A stretch of 64,000 nt of DNA, from positions 1,612,001-1,676,000 of the forward strand of contig JAJQJQ010000023.1 of the NCBI GenBank assembly GCA_028622995.1, given 5' to 3'. This DNA is from Panagrolaimus kolymaensis. Its lineage: Eukaryota > Nematoda > Chromadorea > Rhabditida > Panagrolaimidae. The position numbers and the translations under genes were made by a program. Under the pieces are notes generated by a model. That model made no database searches, had not been told where the DNA came from, and saw only the letters and a program-made list of their open reading frames with translations. Below, one piece after another: positions 57,053-64,000 of the stretch (position 1 is its first letter; each line of letters begins with the position of its first letter).

Positions 57053-59254
57053 TTAATGTGCATATTTATCAAAAGTGCAAGCTGGAGCACATGATTCTCC
57101 GCAAGAAGTATGCATTAAAGCAGCTGTTGGACTTGTAGTATTTTGACGTAAAACATCAGGGAAATCTGATTCCAAATCAGCCATTCTCTCCAAAAATGGA
57201 GCAACTGTATCCCAAATTTTATTTTCTCTTACTAAAGCTATTACAGCTTGAATTTCAGGATGCATATAACGATCTTCTTCAAGAGGCCTAAAATTTATTC
57301 CATTGTTTTAAGTTTCATAAAAAGAAATACTCACTTAAAAACAGTTCGAACTAAATCATATACTTTTTGAAGAGTATTAGTACTTTTAAGAGGCTTTAAA
57401 AATTCCATTCCTTGGCATGCAGCAATTAATTCCATTGCAAGTACAGCTTCAACATGTTCAATAACTTTTAAAGCTTTTCGAGCTGAAAATCCACCCATGG
57501 ATACATGATCTTCTTGATTACAACTTGTTGGAATTGAATCAGCTGATGATGGATGAACAAGGACTTTATTTTCGGATACTAAACTCGCGGCACAAAGTTG
57601 AACAGTCATAAATCCAGAATTTAATCCACCAAATTTAGTTAAAAATGTTGGAAGTCCACTTAATTCATGATTGACAAGTCTTTCAAGTCTTCTCTCACTC
57701 ATTTGGGCTAATTCATGTACAGCAATAGCAAGAAAATCCATAGCTTTTGCAGGATATTCACCATGAAAATTTCCACCAGAAATAATTTCTTCTTGATCAG
57801 CGAATATTAAAGGATTATCTGTGGCTGAGTTAAGTTCTTTAGTAATAATTCCTTTACAAAATGTAACCGTTTCATGAACCACTCCATGTACTTGTGGAAC
57901 ACATCGAAGAGTGTAAGCATCTTGAACCTTTCCACAATTTCGATGAGATTCAGCAATTTCTGATGGATTTAAATCTGAATGTAAAAGAGCTCGAAGTCGA
58001 CGAGCTACATCATTTTGGCCTTGATGAGGTCGAACTCGATGAATTTCTAAATGGCAAAGTTTTAGAATGAAACTAGAAAGATAAAAGACATACTCGCATC
58101 ATAAGCTCTTGTGGTTCCTTTTAATACATCCAAAGTTAAAGCTGCAATAACATCAGCTTGTTTAGCAATTCTTTCAGCTTTATGAACAGCTAAAGCTCCA
58201 AGAGATGAAACCATTTGAGTGCCATTAATAAGAGCGAGGCCTTCCTTTGGTCCCAAATCAAGCTTTACCAAATTATTTTCCTTTAAAACTTGAGCTGCAT
58301 CAGCCCATCCTGTTTTAGGTGACCACATTTGTCCTTCACCAAGAAGTCCAAGAGCCAAATGTGCTAATGGGCATAAATCTCCTGAACATCCTACAGTGCC
58401 TTGTTCGGGAACCATTGATACAGCAAAAGCTTAAAATAAGAATTACATGTTATGATGAAATTTATGAAAGGAAGTTAAACTCACCATTAAAAGCAGCTAT
58501 AAGTTTTTCGACATTTTCAAGTGAAATTCCACTGTGACCTTTTGTAAGGACATTAATTCGAAGAGCAAGAAGCATTCGAGTTTTTTGTGGAGTAAGTGGA
58601 TCGCCATATCCTGTTGCATGGGATCGAATTAAATTTAATTGAAGTTGTCGAATATCTGCTGGACATATGGTTACATTTGCAAAAGTTCCAAAACCAGTGG
58701 TAATACCATATACAACTAAAAAAAATTCAATAAATAATAATTTAGCAATTTAAAATATTATCTAACTTTTATGTTCGCCTGCACATTGTTCTAAAAATTT
58801 TCTTCCTTTTATAATTCTTTCACGTGCCAGTGGAGAAAGTTCAAGTTGACAAAATCCGTCATGACAATCAACCAAATCTTGAACGCTTAATGAACATCCA
58901 TCCAATGGGAGAACACGTTTGCCTTCAACTAATCTACCCGTATTATGTTGGCGAACGCTAAAAAATAAAATTTAGTGTTAAAAAAGTGATATGCGTGTGA
59001 AATCGTGAATGTGGAAATAAGCAATTAAACTTTTTGAAGCTTTGTTTTTTTGAAAGTTTAGTTATATAAAAAAAACAATGATGAAAATATAAGAAAATTG
59101 GAATGTGTAAGAAATATTTATTTCCATTATTAAATTAAGCTTACCTATAATCACTTAAATAACTTGATTCGGAATCAACCCTTTGTCGAAGGGAATCATT
59201 AGCTGTTATGGATGTCTTTCTCAAAGCTTCATCTAAAATTGAATCAACACCCAT
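57053..59254 (-). CDS. haly-1: Histidine ammonia-lyase
   Basis: Deaminates histidine to urocanate. Exons: 59145-59254, 58767-58957, 58485-58715, 58094-58429, 57335-58046, 57053-57287; 604 aa. Landmarks: [19 protein letters not shown] N-terminal loop (here [10 protein letters not shown], with the mobile Tyr), the MIO tripeptide region [80 protein letters not shown] and EDHVSMGG. The MIO precursor is Cys192-Ser193-Gly194 instead of the usual Ala-Ser-Gly. The N-terminus lacks the ~60-residue extension of the human enzyme. One donor (GTTAGA at 58766) is non-consensus but the reading is continuous. It is convergent with the GDSL-like gene (155 bp between stops). Confidence 0.93.
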
Positions 59255-61984
59255 ATTTGTAGCAGTAATAGTATTTTCCAAATTTGTACAAAAATAAAAA
59301 AACAATCAAAGAAAAAAAGTTTGTTTAAAACTTTTCAAACATTTTCTATATTTATCTAATCATGATAAATCTCCTCCCACTTTTTTTTAATGAGATTTTT
59401 ATCACCAAAAAAAATTGTAAGAAAATTTATGGGTTTCCATGTCTTGTGCCGCCGCTGCTGCTGCGCATTTTATTTCATGTCTCTCTCTTCTTTTGCTGCT
59501 GATGGGGATGATGACTGACCCTTCCATTCCAGCAAGCAACTATCACTGCCACCACATTTGTAAAAAAAATGGGTTCAACGAAATAAGAGGAGAAAGAAAA
59601 AAAGAATGAAGGAAGGAAAAAATTGCTAGAATCAACTTAAAAATAATGTTTTCATTGCTAAATGTATTTACTAAAGAAAAAAGGGCAAGAATCATAATCA
59701 TTCACTCCATGATACTAAAATGGTAATGAAAGAATGGGTGAGACTCGCTTTTGCCGATTTTTGACTTGTGATTCTTTAACACAAAAAAATGAGGCGACAG
59801 AAAGACTGTAAAAAAAGTTTTTAGTTTCTTTGCAGCGCGTGATTTTGATTTCAACAAAACTTTGCGCTCGATTTATTTATTTATTATCATGGATAATTTA
59901 TGACGTTTTTGTCTTTTTTTTAAAGATGAATTTTTATTAAAAAGAGAAAAGGATACTAGAACGTTTCACGAAAACAATGGGCAGCGAAGACGACGACGAC
60001 GATCAGCGAAGATAATGAGTGCAACGGACGACCCACGTGGGCTCCCATCCCACCAAAGCATGAATGTAAAAGAATCAAGAATTTTTTTTATCGTCGGCAA
60101 ATAGCAATAAAAAAAAATAAAGTTTTACCCCAAAAGAATGTCATGATTTTATTTTTTTCGGTTTTTACTCTCTTTTCGTATTCGTATTTATTTTATCACC
60201 CGACTTTATTATTCGTTAAAAAAGGAATTTTTAATACACGTTTTTTATATTTTTTGCGTGGATCAGCTGTTTTTATTTTCCAACAATTCCCTTTTTGTTC
60301 CTAAAATGTTTCAGAAGTTGTTTATATGGAAAAAAAGATCAAACAACGTGTAATAGCAATATAATAAAAGTTATTATCAAATGTCTGCAAGATTGTTGAC
60401 TGTTATGAAAATTAATGAAATAGTTCAAAAAGCACTTGAACGTCGCAAAAAAATGTACAAAACTAGTATTTTGCTTCTTTTTTTGGAAAGAAAAAATAAA
60501 AGGAATACTTTTTTGTCACCCAAACAATATTCTTTAAAATTAGGGTTCAATAAAACTGTCAAAAATGTCACTGATACCAGAAGGAGAAAAATATTTAAAA
60601 GATTTGATAAAAGTGCAGCTAAACTTTAAGCATTTTTTAGTCTAACCAAACAATTTAGGCGGCTTATTATTGCCACTACCGTAACGGATTTTCTGGAAAA
60701 AAGAAAGGAATTAAAGTTTTGTAAACAAGGATAAAAAAGGCTACGTTCAAACATTAAATTTCGAGCATTACGATAGCTTTAAAAATTTACTAAATAAAAT
60801 AGCTCCAAATCTTTCCTTTATTTTTTTCATAACACTAACATCTTTTTGCAATTTTTTTAGAAATATAAAATTTCGAATGAATATCAAAATTCAAAAACTC
60901 ACGTCTTAAATAAAACCATTGAGATAAGGTTTTTGTCAAAGCTGTAACAAATTCTTCCAACATAACTAAAAATAAACAAATAATAAAAAATCCCAGCTAA
61001 GTATTATTTATTCAAAAAATAAAAATAAAAACTTTTTTTGTTGCTTCGATTTCAAGCTAATCATTCTTCAAACTGTAAAAAAAACTCAAACTAAATAAAC
61101 ACCAGAAAACTTTTTAGTCCATAAAAATCATCAAAGAGATGGGTATTTTTTTTATTATCAATCTTTGCTTTCTTTCATACTTGTTTGTGAAGGGATGTTG
61201 AGAGCTTTTTTTATAGCAAAAATTTTGGCACATCTTATCTAAATAATTTGGAGGAAAACATAAGCAATAAAAAAATGTTGCTAAAATGTATCCCTAAAAA
61301 GTGAAGAAGAATCATCGATGATCTGAAACTTTCTTTAATTGTTTTTATTTTTATGTTATTCTTTAAGTTTGTGTTATTTTTCGTATGATGTGTTTGTATT
61401 TTGTGTAAAATAAAACTAATAATAAAGTCTAGCTTCTGATTACTAACGATTAGTGTACTTTTCTTTAGCTGAACAGCGAACGAGTGAATTATAGCAATAA
61501 TGTATGAATAGCTCACGATGTTCCTCTAGCTTTACTTTTTAAATTTTCATCTTGTACCAACTTCTTTGACTTTTGCTTAGAAACTAATTCAGAAAATCAG
61601 AAGCCCCAAAGCAGCTGTATTTTTAATTCAGTTAATAATCAGAAAGATAAATGAAGCTAACGTGCCTTTGATAGACACTTTTCAATACAGTAAATAGCAT
61701 TAATAAAAATGCTAAAAAATAAAATGCAAAACTGCTTTGAATTACATAGATTCAATTGAATTTTTTTACCAAAGTGTTAAAGTTTAATAAACATACGTTC
61801 AAAGAAGAAGAAATCTTGCAGCGAACACAACTTTGAGCATCTTCGCATATTTTTTTCTCAGAGAATCGAAACCAAACAACTTTGCTTCTTCCTTTTTTTT
61901 AGATTTCCTTCAAAAAAATTTATTTAAAACCTTTGTAAATACTCAAATCAATTTTATTTATTTATGGAAAATCTTAAATAAAAT
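59255..61984. other. Long intergenic region
   Basis: 2.7 kb of mostly A/T-rich DNA upstream of histidine ammonia-lyase and of the SR-protein gene. A GC-richer patch at about 59985-60060 (GACGACGACGACGATCAGCG and following) has no coding signal. The only possible gene is the 82-aa ORF at 60381-60629, listed separately. No RNA gene was recognised. Confidence 0.5.
60381..60629 (+). CDS. Possible small basic protein (82 aa), doubtful
   Basis: ATG-initiated frame with strongly basic composition and no homopolymer runs beyond those of the local DNA. It starts MSARLLTVMKINEIVQKALE and ends RRRKIFKRFDKSAAKL. It could be a small ribosomal or mitochondrial protein, but no family motif was recognised and no acceptor lies just before the ATG. 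It may equally be a chance ORF in A-rich DNA. Confidence 0.25.
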   Translation: MSARLLTVMKINEIVQKALERRKKMYKTSILLLFLERKNKRNTFLSPKQYSLKLGFNKTVKNVTDTRRRKIFKRFDKSAAKL

Positions 61985-64000
61985 ATGGGTACTGATGATA
62001 GACTTCGTGTATTACAAGTTTATAACATTTCCACCGCTGCAACCAATGATTTAATTAAACAACTTTTTCAACATTTTGGTAGAATAGACGAATTTCAGGT
62101 TTGTTTTGTTTTTATGTTTCAAAAAGTATATTATTTCTTTTTCTTTAGGTTTATCCGATATTGGTCACTGCTCAAACAAATCAAAAAGTTGCTTATGTTC
62201 GTTATGAAAAAGAGAAATCTGTTGTAATTGCTCAACATTTAACAAATACAGTTTTCTTTGATCGTGCATTGATTTGTGTTCCAACAACGACGAGTAAGTT
62301 TCTCATTTTGTGTTGTAACATTTTTTTATATGACAATTTTTAGATACCATTCCTGATGAAGAAACAGCTCTTCTTAACAGTGCTGCACTTGGGAAACGCG
62401 TTCTTCCAAATCATGTTACAAATCAAGTTCAAGAAAATGAACATGGACAGAAAATGGTATGAATTTTACTCTCGATTAATTGCTATTACTAAACCTAATA
62501 TTTTAGCTTTACACCATTGATCCAACTCTTACTAATCTTGGTCTGCCTGCTTATCCTCCACTTGGTGCTGATCTTGATTCTGAAATTGTGGAACAAACTC
62601 GACGAACAATTTATGTTGGCAATTTGAAAAAGGATGTAAATCCTGAAGATCTCGTTAAATTTTTCAACACAATTGGAGAAGTAAGTTTTTTATTTACAAA
62701 TACATTCATATATACACATATCGTGATTAAAATTAGTCACTTAAAGTTTCATAAAATCCCAATCATAAATTTGATGATCATTCCACCATTTCCCAAATAT
62801 TTTTCTGCTTATATGGCTGTAGTAGACGGTGTTGAAGAAATAAGTAACGAACCAAAAGGATCGTACAAAGCCGGTACCAAGAACTGTTGTTAAATGTTTC
62901 ATTGATTCATCAATACCAGATCTAAATTCACGATTAATCTTTTTTAAAGTATACTAAAGACTTACGTGCAAAACATGTATGCAACTCTTGCTGCAAAAAG
63001 CATCCAAACAAATGCTGCGTAGAAATCGAGTTTATCATCTTGAGAGTCACCAAGAGGTTTTGGCCATGTCCATTCTGAGTAAGGCTTAAGTCCAATAGAG
63101 CGCTTATTGTATTCTTTTTTACATATTTCACAAGCCTAAACATATTCATAGGATTTAGAACTAAAAGATGGAAAAAATTTACCGTTGTTGGAGCAGAATC
63201 AAACCAACGTCGAAGACAATCTTTGTGAACATAAGCATGAGAACCACGACATTTACATGGAGATATTAGTTTACTTTGATGAGCTTCATCAAGACAGATT
63301 CTGCAAAGACCATAATGTTCAGATAATAATGCAGTTTTTGTTGTAAGAACAGAGCTGACAGGACTTTTAATTGAGTGACGCGAAGTTGTTTCTTGAAGAG
63401 TGATTTGGTCAGTCGTTGTCATCGTCAAACAAGCGAAGAAAATGAATAAAAATAATATTTTCGCAGAGATGTTGCATTTTACTAAAAATTTACATATTTC
63501 AGGTTATGTATCTTCGAATGGCTAACATAAATGAACATCATGATTGCGCTTATGCTTATGTTGAATTCACCAATCAAACTTCTGTTCCACAAGCATTACA
63601 AAATGATGGAGCTGAATTTCAAGAACAGCCTATACGGTAACTTTAAAATCTTTTCTCTTATGTTTTTTATCCTTTTTTCTTCACTTTTTAGGATTCAACA
63701 TTCTCGCGTTGCCGTTGTGAAACCACAACAGAAAACAGAAGATCAAGCTTTGGAAGAAATCGAGGAAGCAATACGTCGACGCGATCGAGGCGAACCTTCA
63801 CCTCCTCGTCGTCGAACAAGAACTCCATCGCCTCGAAGAAGCCGTCGACGATCTCGTACTCCTCCTCGTCGCAGTCGTTCTCGTGTAAGAGATCGCGAAC
63901 GTGAAAGAAGTAAGAAAGATGATCGACCTAGCCGTGATAAGGATCGCAGAGATAGGAAGGATGATCGAGACAGAAAAGATGAAAAAGAAAGCAGAAGAGA
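61985..64000 (+). CDS. rsp-7: SREK1/SRSF11-type SR splicing factor (3' end beyond window)
   Basis: Splicing regulator with two RRMs and an RS domain. Exons: 61985-62098, 62149-62293, 62344-62456, 62507-62680, 63503-63636, 63692 to beyond 64000. RRM1 (about 7-85) includes VLQVYNIS, AQHLTNTVFFDRALICVP and DEETALL, as in SREK1/SRSF11. RRM2 (about 135-205) has TIYVGNLKKD, VMYLRMAN and YAYVEFTNQTSVPQAL, which SRSF11 lacks, so SREK1 is the closer match. IEEAIRRRDRGEPSPPRRR leads into an Arg/Ser then Arg/Asp/Lys-rich tail cut off by the window edge. The 822-bp intron 62681-63502 is far longer than its other introns and contains a complete antisense gene. Confidence 0.88.
62741..63422 (-). CDS. MARCH-type RING-CH membrane E3 ligase, nested in an intron
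   Basis: Lies wholly inside intron 62681-63502 of the SR-protein gene, on the opposite strand. Exons: 63183-63422, 62966-63135, 62741-62921; 196 aa with consistent phases. The RING-CH (C4HC3) ligands are complete: Cys40, Cys43, Cys56, Cys58, His66, Cys69, Cys82, Cys85, with the typical SPCKCRGSHAYVHKDCL and RRWF. Two hydrophobic segments follow (about 110-130, DFYAAFVWMLFAARVAYMF, and about 150-165, FVRSFWFVTYFF), as in membrane-associated MARCH ligases. An earlier in-frame TAA sits directly at the second donor (ACGTAAGT), so intron retention would give a truncated 137-aa form. Substrates unknown. Confidence 0.82.

Noticed and set aside
62588..62893. Plus-strand read-through ORF past the RRM2 exon into the next intron
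   Set aside because: Leaves the exon at the GTAAGT donor at 62681, after which it is antisense to the nested MARCH gene.
1..64000. tRNA, rRNA, snRNA, CRISPR or prophage features
   Set aside because: No cloverleaf, ribosomal, spacer-repeat or phage pattern was recognised by eye. A covariance-model search could still reveal small RNA genes in the long A/T-rich regions.

Overview
This window is nuclear DNA from a nematode. It is strongly AT-rich, with genes on both strands split by many short introns (about 36-120 nt, usually ending TTTTTTAG or TTTTCAG). Many first coding exons have an intron-type acceptor a few bases upstream of the ATG, as expected of spliced-leader trans-splicing. Nematode-restricted families are present: a warthog-type hedgehog-related protein, a DUF1679/CHK-like kinase and a LET-767-like reductase. 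There are no bacterial operons, CRISPR arrays or viral genes. All gene models were joined by hand from reading frame, splice sites and remembered family alignments; exon coordinates are in each entry.

Layout. 1-10.5 kb: one large gene for a zyxin-type LIM protein with two giant introns and possible internal starts. 11-20 kb: a compact housekeeping cluster, namely transportin-1 (imb-2), SLY1, DNA primase small subunit (head-to-head with sly-1) and LET-767 (tail-to-tail with primase). 20.9-29.7 kb: mainly nematode-specific genes, namely a small one-helix protein, a warthog-like secreted protein, a divergent Hsp70-related protein without nucleotide-binding loops, a CHK-like kinase and a Lys/Ser/Pro-rich membrane protein. 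30.4-34.6 kb: a Y-box cold-shock protein, an EGF-type membrane protein and a repetitive Gly/Ser/Thr/Met-rich protein. 35-39.7 kb: two U1-C (U1 snRNP) paralogues on either side of a HOOK-type dynein adaptor, with a hAT-type MITE beside the shorter copy. 39.7-42.1 kb: decayed gene fragments, including part of a Ulp1/SENP-like protease, and a dispersed duplication. 42.2-56.9 kb: an E(z)/EZH methyltransferase, threonine dehydratase, VIG-1/SERBP1, an F-box-like orphan, a MIER-family ELM2-SANT protein and a GDSL hydrolase whose nucleophile is Gly. 57-64 kb: histidine ammonia-lyase, a long non-coding stretch, and an SREK1-type SR protein running off the right edge with an antisense RING-CH (MARCH) gene nested in one of its introns.

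The genes do not form one pathway. There is thematic clustering of RNA-processing factors (U1-C twice, SREK1, VIG-1, Y-box) and chromatin regulators (EZH, MIER). E2F-like motifs lie upstream of two classical S-phase/proliferation genes (primase and EZH). The observations most worth a second look are the Hsp70-derived gene with an apparently permuted order, the U1-C duplication with its MITE, the nested MARCH gene, the GDSL protein with Gly for Ser, and the repeat gene whose duplicated introns are identical while the flanking exons have diverged.
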